In this document: positions 23,069-31,540 of the stretch, in pieces | How positions within the stretch are numbered: position 1 is the stretch's first letter | How the letters are laid out: the number at the start of each line of letters is the position of its first letter | NCBI GenBank assembly: GCA_017425655.1 | Contig: JAFPAT010000047.1 | Span: forward strand, 1 to 38,059 | Reading direction: 5' to 3' | Length of the DNA: 38,059 bases | Source: Rikenellaceae bacterium | GTDB lineage: Bacteria; Bacteroidota; Bacteroidia; Bacteroidales; Rikenellaceae | The notes under the pieces: model-generated | What the model saw: only the letters and a program-made list of their open reading frames with translations | Database searches by the model: none | What the model was told of the DNA's origin: nothing | Translations under genes and position numbers: made by a program

Positions 23069-24010
23069 ATGTTGCAGCAGAAAGTAAAAGAACTTTTCGC
23101 TTCGCAGCTGGAGCAGTGGCCTATGGCACGCCGTAACTTCGACGACCTGAATTCGGTTCAGGTCGCCGAAGTGCGTTTTGATGCTTGCCGTATGCCGATC
23201 ACCTTCAATGCAGGTCGTATTCGTTCGACCGCTGCGAAGGTTGATAAGAAAACCATCGCAGAGCGTCGCTGTTTCTTGTGCGGCGAGAACCGCCCCGCAG
23301 AGCAGGAGGGTATCGAGTATGGTCGTTATACCATTTTGATCAATCCCTTCCCCATCTTCAAGAACCACTTGACTATTCCCGATAGCAGCCATACCGACCA
23401 GATGATGAACGCCGAGCGTATGGGCGAGATGTTGGATCTGGCTCACGATCTGTCGGATTGGGCAATCTTCTACAATGGTCCCAAGTGCGGTGCATCGGCT
23501 CCCGACCACTTCCATTTCCAGGCAGGTGATCGTGGTGTAATGCCCGTTGAGGAGGAGATCAAGAAGGCTGATAAGATTCTCTACAAGTCGGAGAAGCTGA
23601 CAGTGAAGACCATCGACAACTACGTTCGCAAGGTTGTGATCCTCGAAGGTAAGGAGCGCGACGTGCTGACCGAGGCTGTTGAGAAGGTTATGAAGGCAGT
23701 AGGTGAGGTCGTAGTTCGCGAGCCCGAACCTATGGTAAATATTATTACGGTATGGGACGAGTGTGAGTGGCGAGTAGCGGTATTCCCGCGTCGTGAGCAC
23801 CGTCCGTCGCAGTTCTTCTTGGAGGACGAGGCCGAAAAGATCGTATTCAGCCCCGGTGCTGTCGATTTTGGCGGTATTATGATTCTGCCTCGTAAGGAGG
23901 ACTTCGACCGTCTGCAAGTCGAGAAGGAGACAATTGCCGATATGTTCGGTCAGTTGTCGTTCACCGATGAGCAGTTTGCAGAATTAACTAACAAAATTGC
24001 AGAGTTTTAA
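23069..24010 (+). CDS. DUF4922 protein, GalT/HIT-like nucleotidyltransferase fold
   Basis: The protein has 313 residues and appears cytoplasmic. Several features match the GalT/Ap4A-phosphorylase branch of the HIT superfamily: a possible zinc pair C68-x2-C71 in RCFLCGENRP, the strand YTILINPFPIFKNHLTIP with His100, and the HxHxQ catalytic motif HFHFQ (147-151) after the CGASAPD turn. In that branch the central His is uridylylated or adenylylated. The protein could therefore transfer a nucleotide to, or remove it from, a sugar 1-phosphate. The family label DUF4922 fits my memory of such Bacteroidales proteins. The gene lies 6 bases after the glycosyltransferase and 4 bases before the SpoIID-like gene. 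Confidence 0.78.
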   Translation: MLQQKVKELFASQLEQWPMARRNFDDLNSVQVAEVRFDACRMPITFNAGRIRSTAAKVDKKTIAERRCFLCGENRPAEQEGIEYGRYTILINPFPIFKNHLTIPDSSHTDQMMNAERMGEMLDLAHDLSDWAIFYNGPKCGASAPDHFHFQAGDRGVMPVEEEIKKADKILYKSEKLTVKTIDNYVRKVVILEGKERDVLTEAVEKVMKAVGEVVVREPEPMVNIITVWDECEWRVAVFPRREHRPSQFFLEDEAEKIVFSPGAVDFGGIMILPRKEDFDRLQVEKETIADMFGQLSFTDEQFAELTNKIAEF

Positions 24011-24014
24011 TCCT

Positions 24015-25319
24015 ATGAAACTTTCAGTAGGTATTATGTTTTCGCCCACCATCAGCTTCTGCTTGAAGGGTGCATTTGAGTGCGCGGGCGAACGTTTCGA
24101 GGGTCAGGGCACCGTGAAACTTGCCGAGGGTGGCGCAGTATTGACCACCGCAGCAGGAGAGCGTAAGGTGTCGCTGCCGTTGGAATTTACTCCCGTTGAT
24201 TATGAGACGGCTGAGTTCGAATTGCAGGACGTAGTAATCGGTATCAACTTCCATTGGGAGCGTAAGGAGAATCAGTCGTTCCGTGGCGCACTGCGCTTCA
24301 TCGAGGAGGATGAGAAGCTGACCGCTATCAATGTTTTGGATATCGAGGACTATCTTTTGAGCGTAATCTCGTCGGAGATGAGCGCAACCTCGTCGTTGCA
24401 GCTGTTGAAGGCTCACGCGGTGATTTCGCGTAGCTGGTTGATCGCACAGATCGAGAAGTCGGCAGAGTTGGAGCAGGCAAAGACCGATTATAAGACCGAG
24501 ACCCGCACCGATGACGAGTATGTTCGTTGGTTCGACCGCGAGGATCACGTCAATTTCGACGTGTGCGCTGACGACCACTGCCAGCGTTATCAGGGTATTA
24601 ACCGTGCATCGACCGAGGTTGTTCGTCAGGCTATTGCCGAGACCCGCGGTGAGGTTGTTGCTTACAACGGTAAGACTTGCGACGCACGTTTCTCGAAGTG
24701 CTGTGGTGGTGTTGCCGAGCGTTTTGAGAATGTTTGGGAGCCCGTTGTTCACCCCTATTTGACCAAGGTTTACGATGCAGCTGTTGAGGATCCTTCGTGG
24801 GATCTGACCGTTGAGGAGCAGGCTCGTAAGTGGATCACCACTTCGCCCGAGGCTTTCTGTAACACAACCGATGCAAAGGTTCTTTCGGAGGTGCTCAATA
24901 CTTACGACCAGGAGACTCAGAACTTCTATCGTTGGACCGAGGAGTTCACACAGGAGGGTCTGTCGGATCTGATTCGTGAGCGTCTGGGTATCGACTTCGG
25001 TACTGTTACCGATCTGATCCCCGTTGAGCGTGGTGTTTCGGGCCGTTTGATCAAGTTGAAGGTTGTTGGTACCAAGCGTACGATGACCATCGGCAAGGAG
25101 TTGATCATTCGTAAGGCCTTCTCGCGTTCGCACCTCTACTCGTCGGCATTCGTTGTTGATCGCCGCGAGGATGGCGGTTTCATCCTGCGTGGTGCAGGTT
25201 GGGGCCACGGTGTAGGTCTGTGCCAGATTGGTGCTGCAGTGATGGGTGCCAAGGGTTACAACTATCGCGAGATTTTGGAGCACTATTTCCGTGGTGCAAA
25301 GATCGAGAAGAAGTATTAA
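24015..25319 (+). CDS. SpoIID/LytB-domain protein without signal peptide
   Basis: The protein has 434 residues. SpoIID is a lytic transglycosylase that cuts denuded glycan strands. Visible family features: catalytic Glu121 in VISSEMSATSSLQLLKAHAV, a Cys/His cluster C184-x3-H188-C189 in the position of the SpoIID zinc site, KCCGGVAERFENVW, and GWGHGVGLCQIGAAVMGAKGY near the C-terminus. The N-terminal 100 residues form an extra beta-rich domain. Known SpoIID proteins are secreted or membrane-anchored, but neither the ATG at 24015 nor the upstream in-frame TTG at 23997 gives a signal peptide or membrane helix. It therefore seems cytoplasmic, matching the two genes before it. Confidence 0.87.
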   Translation: MKLSVGIMFSPTISFCLKGAFECAGERFEGQGTVKLAEGGAVLTTAAGERKVSLPLEFTPVDYETAEFELQDVVIGINFHWERKENQSFRGALRFIEEDEKLTAINVLDIEDYLLSVISSEMSATSSLQLLKAHAVISRSWLIAQIEKSAELEQAKTDYKTETRTDDEYVRWFDREDHVNFDVCADDHCQRYQGINRASTEVVRQAIAETRGEVVAYNGKTCDARFSKCCGGVAERFENVWEPVVHPYLTKVYDAAVEDPSWDLTVEEQARKWITTSPEAFCNTTDAKVLSEVLNTYDQETQNFYRWTEEFTQEGLSDLIRERLGIDFGTVTDLIPVERGVSGRLIKLKVVGTKRTMTIGKELIIRKAFSRSHLYSSAFVVDRREDGGFILRGAGWGHGVGLCQIGAAVMGAKGYNYREILEHYFRGAKIEKKY

Positions 25320-25348
25320 TCGAAACTGTAAACTTAATTTCATAAGAA

Positions 25349-26677
25349 ATGAACGAAACAAAGAAATTTTGGGGTAGCCCGATGACGTGGATTCCTACCT
25401 TGTATTTTGCACAGGGTATTCCCTACTTCATCGTGAATAACATCTCGGTAATGATGTTTACCAAGATGGGTGTGCCCAATGGCGAGATGGCTCTGTTCAC
25501 CTCGTTGCTCTATCTGCCTTGGTCGCTTAAGCCTTTCTGGAGCCCCTTTGTAGATATTTTCAAGACCAAGCGTTGGTGGACTATTTCGATGCAGATCCTG
25601 ATGTCGCTGGCATTCATTCTGTTGACGCTGACCATTCCGCGTCCCGATGTTGAGATGATCGCTTCGGGTCAGACTCCGATCAGTATGTTCACAATCACGC
25701 TGTTGTTGTTCGTAATCACTGCATTCGCATCGGCTACGCACGACATCGCAGCTGACGGTTTCTATATGTTGGCTCTCTCGTCGGGTGATCAGGCGCAGTT
25801 CGTTGGTATCCGTTCGACCTTCTACCGTCTGGCATCGATCTTTGGCCAGGGCGTATTGGTATGGTTGGCAGGTGTTATCGAGAACAGCACGGGTGATATT
25901 CCCAACTCGTGGAGAATTACGATGCTCGTTACTGCTGTGATTTTCAGCTTGGTAACCTTGTATCACACCTTCATCGTTCCTCGTCCGACGACCGATACTT
26001 CGTCGCTCAAAGGCGAGAAGGCAACCGTTGGTGCTATCTTCAAGGAGTTTGGTCGTACGTTCAAGACCTACTTTATGAAGCCCGGTGTGGTTCTGGCAAT
26101 CGTATTTATGTTGCTTTATCGTCTGCCCGAGGCATTCTTGTTGAAGTTGTGTATGCCCTTCTTGGTAGCATCGCGCGATATAGGTGGTCTGGGTATGTCG
26201 ACTGCAAATGTAGGCTTGGCATACGGTACTATCGGTGTGATCTTCCTGACCGTTGGTGGTATTCTGGGTGGTATCTTCGCGTCGCGCCTGGGCTTGAAGA
26301 AGTCGTTGTGGGTGATGGCAGCTTGTATGACACTGCCTTGCTTGACCTTCGTATATCTGTCGATGGCTCAGCCTACTAATATCGTAGCTATCTCGACTGC
26401 AATCGCTATCGAGCAGTTTGGTTACGGTTTCGGTTTCACGGCTTATATGCTCTATATGATGTACTTCTCGGAGGGCGAGTTCAAGACTTCGCACTACGCA
26501 ATTTGTACAGCATTTATGGCATTGAGTATGTTGTTGCCGGGTGCAGTTGCAGGTTACATTCAGGAGGCTATCGGTTACGTTAACTTCTTCTGGATGGTTA
26601 TGGTTTGCTGCATTGGTACGCTGTTCGTATCGGTTTTGGCTTACCGTAAGATCGATCCTACCTACGGTAAGAAATAG
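25349..26677 (+). CDS. AmpG-like MFS permease, likely muropeptide or MurNAc transporter
   Basis: This 442-residue inner-membrane protein of the major facilitator superfamily has about 12 predicted helices. The N-terminal SPMTWIPTLYFAQGIPYFIV, the PWSLKPFWSPFVD loop between helices 2 and 3, and ATHDIAADGFYML in helix 4 are close to AmpG, which imports anhydro-muropeptides; the Tannerella MurNAc importer MurT is described as another member of this broad group. It ends the operon that begins with the amidase and is followed by a strong terminator. It most likely brings amidase-trimmed disaccharides or MurNAc into the cell for the kinase and MurQ. Transport class is certain; the ligand is inferred. 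Confidence 0.88.
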   Translation: MNETKKFWGSPMTWIPTLYFAQGIPYFIVNNISVMMFTKMGVPNGEMALFTSLLYLPWSLKPFWSPFVDIFKTKRWWTISMQILMSLAFILLTLTIPRPDVEMIASGQTPISMFTITLLLFVITAFASATHDIAADGFYMLALSSGDQAQFVGIRSTFYRLASIFGQGVLVWLAGVIENSTGDIPNSWRITMLVTAVIFSLVTLYHTFIVPRPTTDTSSLKGEKATVGAIFKEFGRTFKTYFMKPGVVLAIVFMLLYRLPEAFLLKLCMPFLVASRDIGGLGMSTANVGLAYGTIGVIFLTVGGILGGIFASRLGLKKSLWVMAACMTLPCLTFVYLSMAQPTNIVAISTAIAIEQFGYGFGFTAYMLYMMYFSEGEFKTSHYAICTAFMALSMLLPGAVAGYIQEAIGYVNFFWMVMVCCIGTLFVSVLAYRKIDPTYGKK

Positions 26678-26732
26678 TCGGAAATATGATTTTTCGATAA
26701 CAATATTTTAGATAGTTAAGGTTAATGACAGC

Positions 26733-26768
26733 TCCGCCTGATCCGCAAGGATCGGGCGGACTTTTTTA
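26733..26768 (+). terminator. Terminator of the amidase-to-permease operon
   Basis: A 12-bp stem with one G-T wobble (26733-26744 with 26749-26760), the tetraloop GCAA and a run of six T after one C, about 55 bases after the permease stop. Confidence 0.9.
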
Positions 26769-26846
26769 TTAAAGGTATAGGCGCTCTTTTTAATAAATAG
26801 GTGTAATATTTCAGTTGTGAGATTCGTTTTTGTTGTGGCGAATTAT

Positions 26847-26854
26847 TATCTTTG
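26847..26854 (+). promoter_or_regulatory. Candidate -7 box of the M23 peptidase operon
   Basis: TATCTTTG matches TAnnTTTG 25 bases before the ATG at 26880. The -33 region lacks a TTTG at ideal spacing. Confidence 0.55.
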
Positions 26855-26879
26855 TAATATTAAAAGACAAAATAGAATT

Positions 26880-28235
26880 ATGCTTGAACTCTTTGAAAAA
26901 TATAAGAAATATCTGCCTGCGGCCATTGGCGTTGTGGCAGTTGCGCTCATTGTCGTAACGTGGATTTTGTGCCCGAGCGGTGTTGTTGAGGAGCAATCCG
27001 AAGCGCCTGAACATAAGATTGTTATCTATGGCATTGTGGCTGATAGCCTGACGCTCGAAACGGGCGAGATCGGCGACGGTCAGACGATGGGAGCGCTGCT
27101 GGGTGGCTACGGCGTGAGTGCGCAGATGGTCGATAAATTGAACACCGCTTCGAAGGATATTATGCCACTGAATAAGGTTCGAGCAGGTCGTCCCTATACC
27201 GCCTTTATCGAGGAGGATACGGTGGCCGGTGTGCGCACTCTGCGCCATCTGGCTTACGAGAAGAATGCTATTGATTATGTCGTATTCAACTTTATGACCG
27301 ACTCGGTGTCGGTTGTCGAGGGCGCGAAGGAGGTTACAACGGTCCGTGAGCGCGATACGGTAACGATCACTTCGTCGCTGTGGGGCGCGATTATGGCAGC
27401 AAATCTACCTTATGAGCTGGCAGCCGAGATGGAGGATATCTATCAGTGGTCGATCGATTTCTTCTCGATTCAGCCGGGTGATCGCTTTACGGTGATCTAT
27501 GATCGACAGATGGTCGATACGGTCGATGTCGGTTTGGGTCGTGTTTGGGGTGCTGAATTTGTGCAAGGCGGAAAGTCTTACTACGCTATCCCCTTCAAGC
27601 AGGGTGAGAAGGTCCAATATTGGGACGAGCAGGGCAACTCGTTGCGCAAAGCTCTGTTGAAGGCTCCGTTGAAATATTCGCGTATCTCGTCGCGTTTTAC
27701 ATATCGCCGTTTGCACCCCGTTCATCGTGTCTATCGTGCCCATACGGGCGTTGATTATGCTGCACCGTCTGGTACACCCGTTATGGCAGTGGCTGATGGC
27801 GTCGTGGTCTTCAAAGGTTGGGGCGGTGGCGGCGGCAATACGCTGAAAATTAAGCACGCTGGCAATTTACAATCGGGTTATCTGCACCTGCGCGGATTTG
27901 CAAAGGGTATTAAGCAGGGTAGTCGTGTGAGTCAGGGCGATGTGATCGGTTATGTTGGTTCGACAGGTACATCGACGGGTCCTCACCTCGATTTCCGTCT
28001 GTGGCGCAATGGCACGCCTATCGATCCGTTGAAGGTGCCGTCGGAGCCTTCGGAGCCGATTAAAAAGGAGAATATTGAGTCCTTTGAGTATGTTCGAGAG
28101 CGCATTATGGCCGAGTTGCGAGGTGATTCGATTGCGGTGGAGGATATGATTGTTCAGCTTGATTCAATCCCTGTACAGGCGGTTGCACCGACCGAAGAGG
28201 CGATCGCCGAGGTGGCAAAAGATGAGAAAAAGTAG
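26880..28235 (+). CDS. M23-family metallopeptidase, membrane-anchored
   Basis: The protein has 451 residues. The ATG at 26880 is chosen over an upstream in-frame start at 26817 because it begins right before the signal anchor (about 14-32) and after the promoter. The N-terminal periplasmic part (about 50-260) resembles the LysM/OapA-like regions of YebA/MepM-type endopeptidases. The M23 domain (about 280-385) shows His288-x3-Asp292 (HTGVD), His336 (YLHL) and H369-L-D371 (GPHLDF). The usual HxH is therefore HxD, so the third zinc ligand would be Asp. It probably cuts peptidoglycan cross-links in the periplasm. The stop is 4 bases before ispD. Confidence 0.88.
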   Translation: MLELFEKYKKYLPAAIGVVAVALIVVTWILCPSGVVEEQSEAPEHKIVIYGIVADSLTLETGEIGDGQTMGALLGGYGVSAQMVDKLNTASKDIMPLNKVRAGRPYTAFIEEDTVAGVRTLRHLAYEKNAIDYVVFNFMTDSVSVVEGAKEVTTVRERDTVTITSSLWGAIMAANLPYELAAEMEDIYQWSIDFFSIQPGDRFTVIYDRQMVDTVDVGLGRVWGAEFVQGGKSYYAIPFKQGEKVQYWDEQGNSLRKALLKAPLKYSRISSRFTYRRLHPVHRVYRAHTGVDYAAPSGTPVMAVADGVVVFKGWGGGGGNTLKIKHAGNLQSGYLHLRGFAKGIKQGSRVSQGDVIGYVGSTGTSTGPHLDFRLWRNGTPIDPLKVPSEPSEPIKKENIESFEYVRERIMAELRGDSIAVEDMIVQLDSIPVQAVAPTEEAIAEVAKDEKK

Positions 28236-28239
28236 TTCT

Positions 28240-28929
28240 ATGGAGCGCATAGGTATAGTCATAGTCGCGGGTGGTAGCGGTAGCCGTATGGGCGCTGCGT
28301 TGCCCAAGCAGTTTTTAGATATTGCGGAACGCCCAGTTTTGGTGCGTACGGTCGAGCGTATGCGCGAGGCACTGCCCGAGGCCGAAATCGTTGTGGTATT
28401 GCCCAAGGCGCACGTGGAGCTGTGGCAGGAGTGTTGCCAAAGGGCAGTGTGCAAGGTGGAGCATAGTGTTGCCTTTGGTGGTGCGACACGTTTTGACTCG
28501 GTTGCATCGGGTATTGCCGCTTTGAGCGACGATTGTACGCTGATAGCCATTCACGATGGTGTTCGACCGCTGTTGTCGTGTGAGATGATACTTCGAGGTG
28601 TGAAGTGTGCTGCGGAGTGCGGATCAGCAATTCCCGTAATTCCCGTTGTCGATTCAATTCGCGCGGTGGATGCCGATGGCTCGCACGTTGTTGATCGAAG
28701 TCTATTGCGCGCGGTGCAGACTCCGCAGATATTCCGTTCGGATCTGCTCCGAAAGGCATACGAGGCGGTCGGTGCACGTTTGGAGGATCGCTCGAAGGCT
28801 ACAGATGATGCATCAGTCGTTGAGATGTATGGTGAGAAGGTCGCGCTCTATGAGGGCGAACCAAATAATCTGAAACTTACAACGCCGACCGATTTGAGCA
28901 TTGCGGAGGTGCTTTTGCAAAAGCGATAA
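28240..28929 (+). CDS. ispD: 2-C-methyl-D-erythritol 4-phosphate cytidylyltransferase
   Basis: This 229-residue cytoplasmic enzyme couples CTP to methylerythritol phosphate in the non-mevalonate isoprenoid pathway. Motifs: IVIVAGGSGSRMGAALPKQFL (CTP-binding loop, about 5-25), the IHDGVRPLLS segment near 103, DSIRAVD near 139, VQTPQIFR near 159 and the closing TDDASVVE and NLKLTTPTDLSIAE. ATG at 28240 is preferred over the in-frame ATG at 28222, which overlaps the previous gene. It is coupled to the M23 peptidase gene and followed by a PH-domain protein. Confidence 0.96.
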   Translation: MERIGIVIVAGGSGSRMGAALPKQFLDIAERPVLVRTVERMREALPEAEIVVVLPKAHVELWQECCQRAVCKVEHSVAFGGATRFDSVASGIAALSDDCTLIAIHDGVRPLLSCEMILRGVKCAAECGSAIPVIPVVDSIRAVDADGSHVVDRSLLRAVQTPQIFRSDLLRKAYEAVGARLEDRSKATDDASVVEMYGEKVALYEGEPNNLKLTTPTDLSIAEVLLQKR

Positions 28930-29011
28930 ACATTTGCCGATGCGAAAAGCCTTTTGCCGAGGCGATTGTGGCAATTGGTCGGGTGAAAATAATTATCTAA
29001 ACATACGAACA

Positions 29012-29554
29012 ATGGAGCAGATATTCAAATACTCATTTGGAGGCAGAATACGTTGGATCTCGACAATGCTTTTGGTGTTGATCGTGGCGATGGTCTTTGC
29101 GCTCTATCTGCTCTATGACGGAGGGTATATCTCGGCGTGGTTTTTGAGTATTACGGTGGCTATTGTCGCACTCTGTGTTCTGTCGATTCCGCGCCATATA
29201 CGTATTGATGATGCACGAATCGAGATACATTGTATCCTCGAAATGACCGAGATAGAGTTGATCGATATCGTCTCGGTCGAGCGTGTTGAACGCCGAGAAA
29301 TGAGATGGACACTCCCCATTATGGCGAGCTTCGGTCTGTTTGGTTATTATGGTTACTATCTGAATCTGCGCACGCTCGATTGGGTGCGCGTATATGCTTC
29401 GCAGTGGTCAAATTTAGTGATGATTGTCGATAACTGCGAACAACATTATTTAGTCTCAACCGATGATCCCGATTGCCTGATTGCTGCTATCGAACGGGCT
29501 CGTACAAACGCTTTGGAGGCCCTGCGAGTGGTCGAACAAGAGGGGGCAGAATAG
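29012..29554 (+). CDS. PH-like-domain membrane protein
   Basis: The protein has 180 residues. The ATG at 29012 (MEQIFKYSFGG) is chosen over an upstream in-frame start at 28901 that overlaps ispD. Two membrane helices (about 17-37 and 42-60) form a hairpin. The rest is a small beta-rich domain (HIRIDDARIEIHCILEMTEIELIDIVSVERVE, then NLVMIVDNCEQHYLVSTDDPDCLIAAIERA) like bacterial PH-domain proteins of the YdbT/DUF304 type. Function is unknown. It lies 82 bases after ispD, probably in the same transcript, and before the separate lpxK promoter. Confidence 0.75.
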   Translation: MEQIFKYSFGGRIRWISTMLLVLIVAMVFALYLLYDGGYISAWFLSITVAIVALCVLSIPRHIRIDDARIEIHCILEMTEIELIDIVSVERVERREMRWTLPIMASFGLFGYYGYYLNLRTLDWVRVYASQWSNLVMIVDNCEQHYLVSTDDPDCLIAAIERARTNALEALRVVEQEGAE

Positions 29555-29614
29555 TCGTTAAGTCGCTATTAAGGGTTGATAGTGCATCTTCGGAGTCAAT
29601 TAACTGCCTTATTT

Positions 29615-29646
29615 TTTGGATTCTATTGCATAATTTGCTATCTTTG
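29615..29646 (+). promoter_or_regulatory. lpxK promoter (TTTG, 20-base spacer, TATCTTTG)
   Basis: TTTG at 29615-29618 and TATCTTTG at 29639-29646 match both Bacteroidetes boxes with a 20-base spacer. The lpxK ATG at 29664 is 17 bases after the -7 box, leaving a very short leader. Confidence 0.7.
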
Positions 29647-29663
29647 GACAATTTGTGAATCGT

Positions 29664-30704
29664 ATGGCAAAATCGAATCCTTGGTTTGCGCCTTTGGCGT
29701 GGCTTTATAAGATGGCAATCACGTTGCGCCATCGTCTTTTCGATTGGGGTATTCTCCCGACCGTACGATTCGATATACCCATTGTCTGCATAGGTAACAT
29801 AACCGTCGGAGGTACGGGAAAAACGCCTATGGCCGAGATGGTTCTGGGTCATTTGAGTCAGACACACAAGGTGGCTCTCATCTCGCGCGGATATGGTCGC
29901 AAGACCAAAGGATATATCGAGGTACAACCCGATATGCACTATATCGAGGTGGGCGATGAGCCGAAGATGATCAAACTGAAATTCCCCGATGTGCCAATCG
30001 TTGTTTGCGAGGATCGTGTGGCCGGTATTAAGCGTCTGCGCGAGGAGCATCCCGAAGTTGAGGTGGTGGTTATGGACGATGGTTTCCAGCATCGTTATGT
30101 CGAGGCGCAGATTAATATCATTATGGTCGATTATACGCGACCGGTTTATGAAGATAAATTCCTTCCCGAAGGTCAGTTGCGAGATCTTCCTTCGCAGCTC
30201 TATCGCGCTCAATATTTCATAGTAACCAAGTGTAACGATGACCTTACGCCAATCGAGCGTCGCCTGCTTAAAAAGGATTTCCTGAAATATCCCTACCAGA
30301 GTCTCTATATGACAGGTATTGAGAGTGGTGCGCCAGTACCTCTATTCCCGGCAGATGCTCCTGCTTCGGTCGAATATGGTGCGGATGTTGTGGCTATGGC
30401 AGGCGTGGGCAATCCCAATCCTTTCCTGGCTGGTCTGCGTAAGCATTACAACGTAATCGAGGAGTTGGTCTATGATGATCATCATGTCTATCGACGTAGC
30501 GATCTGCAAACGATGCTCGATGCAGCTGGCGAGAGAGGCGTAATCGTTACCACCGAGAAGGATGCAGTGAAGTTGGTCAATCCTGATAAGATCCCTGCAC
30601 AGTTACGAGCAAAATTATACTATATTCCTATAAGTATCACATTCATAGGTAGTTCGCCTGCGGACTTCCTCTTAAACCTTGAGAAAGATGTTAGAACAAA
30701 TTAA
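29664..30704 (+). CDS. lpxK: Tetraacyldisaccharide 4'-kinase
   Basis: This 346-residue membrane-associated kinase adds the 4' phosphate to the lipid A precursor disaccharide. It has an N-terminal hydrophobic/amphipathic segment (about 8-26), then the P-loop [13 protein letters not shown] (about 47-59), the [11 protein letters not shown] motif (about 73-83), the [10 protein letters not shown] motif (about 138-147, with the catalytic Asp), and the C-terminal [14 protein letters not shown] segment [10 protein letters not shown] (about 294-303). ATG at 29664 is preferred over the in-frame GTG at 29655. The 3' end overlaps the purine nucleoside phosphorylase start by 17 bases. Confidence 0.96.
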   Translation: MAKSNPWFAPLAWLYKMAITLRHRLFDWGILPTVRFDIPIVCIGNITVGGTGKTPMAEMVLGHLSQTHKVALISRGYGRKTKGYIEVQPDMHYIEVGDEPKMIKLKFPDVPIVVCEDRVAGIKRLREEHPEVEVVVMDDGFQHRYVEAQINIIMVDYTRPVYEDKFLPEGQLRDLPSQLYRAQYFIVTKCNDDLTPIERRLLKKDFLKYPYQSLYMTGIESGAPVPLFPADAPASVEYGADVVAMAGVGNPNPFLAGLRKHYNVIEELVYDDHHVYRRSDLQTMLDAAGERGVIVTTEKDAVKLVNPDKIPAQLRAKLYYIPISITFIGSSPADFLLNLEKDVRTN

Positions 30705-31494
30705 AGCTACTGCCGAATTCATTCGCTCACAGATCGATGAGTTCGTTCCCGAAGTGGGTATTATTCTTGGCACAGGTCTGGGCGGTCTGGCCGATAGCAT
30801 TGATGTTAAGTATTCGATCGAATATTCGACTATTCCGAACTTCCCCGTTTCGACTGTTGAGGGCCACAAAGGTCGTCTGATCTTTGGCTTGCTGGGTGGC
30901 AAGAACGTAGTTGCTATGCAGGGTCGCTTCCATTACTACGAGGGCTATACAATGCAGCAGGTTACATTCCCGGTTCGCGTGATGAAGTTGCTCGGTATCA
31001 AGACTCTGTTTGTGTCGAATGCCAGCGGTGGCGTTAATACATCGTTCCGCACGGGCGATCTGATGATTATTACCGACCATATCAACCTTATGCCCAACCC
31101 GCTGATTGGCAAGAATATGGCTGAACTTGGTCCCCGTTTCCCCGATATGCACAATTGCTACGATAAGGACCTGATTGCAAAGGCTACCAATATTGCAGCC
31201 GAGCACAATATCAAGTTGCAGTATGGTGTCTATGTGGGAGGTACAGGCCCGACTTTCGAGACACAGGCGGAGTATCGCTATTTCAAGGCGATTGGTGGCG
31301 ATACGGCTGGTATGTCAACCGTTCCCGAAGTGATTGTTGCACGTCATATGTCGATTCCTGTTTTCGGCGTATCGGTAATCACTAACTGCGGTCTGTCGGA
31401 TGAGTTGGGCGACCACGAGGACGTGCAGCGTCAGGGCGCAAAGGCAGCCGAGAAGATGACAACACTCTTTATCGAGATGGTTCGTCAGTTGTAA
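30688..31494 (+). CDS. Purine nucleoside phosphorylase (trimeric class I type)
   Basis: This 268-residue cytoplasmic enzyme phosphorolyses (deoxy)inosine and (deoxy)guanosine to the base and (deoxy)ribose 1-phosphate. Signatures of the trimeric PNP class: [14 protein letters not shown] (phosphate site, about 23-36), [17 protein letters not shown] (about 80-88), [10 protein letters not shown] (about 110-119), [13 protein letters not shown] (Glu for the base, about 189-201) and [13 protein letters not shown]. The ATG at 30688 lies inside the 3' end of lpxK, so translation is probably coupled. No link to lipid A is evident. Confidence 0.94.
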   Translation: MLEQIKATAEFIRSQIDEFVPEVGIILGTGLGGLADSIDVKYSIEYSTIPNFPVSTVEGHKGRLIFGLLGGKNVVAMQGRFHYYEGYTMQQVTFPVRVMKLLGIKTLFVSNASGGVNTSFRTGDLMIITDHINLMPNPLIGKNMAELGPRFPDMHNCYDKDLIAKATNIAAEHNIKLQYGVYVGGTGPTFETQAEYRYFKAIGGDTAGMSTVPEVIVARHMSIPVFGVSVITNCGLSDELGDHEDVQRQGAKAAEKMTTLFIEMVRQL

Positions 31495-31540
31495 GAGGCA
31501 AGACCAATTGTAAAACGCAAGTTTATTAAATTGTAAGTAT

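Noticed and set aside
21635..23917. 760-residue open frame on the minus strand
   Set aside because: It is antisense to the glycosyltransferase and DUF4922 genes, whose family motifs are clear. The strong bias of the real genes against TTA, CTA and TCA codons leaves the antisense frame free of stops.
23997..24014. TTG start extending the SpoIID-like protein by six residues
   Set aside because: It overlaps the DUF4922 gene end, and the ATG at 24015 has normal spacing. Neither start adds a signal peptide.
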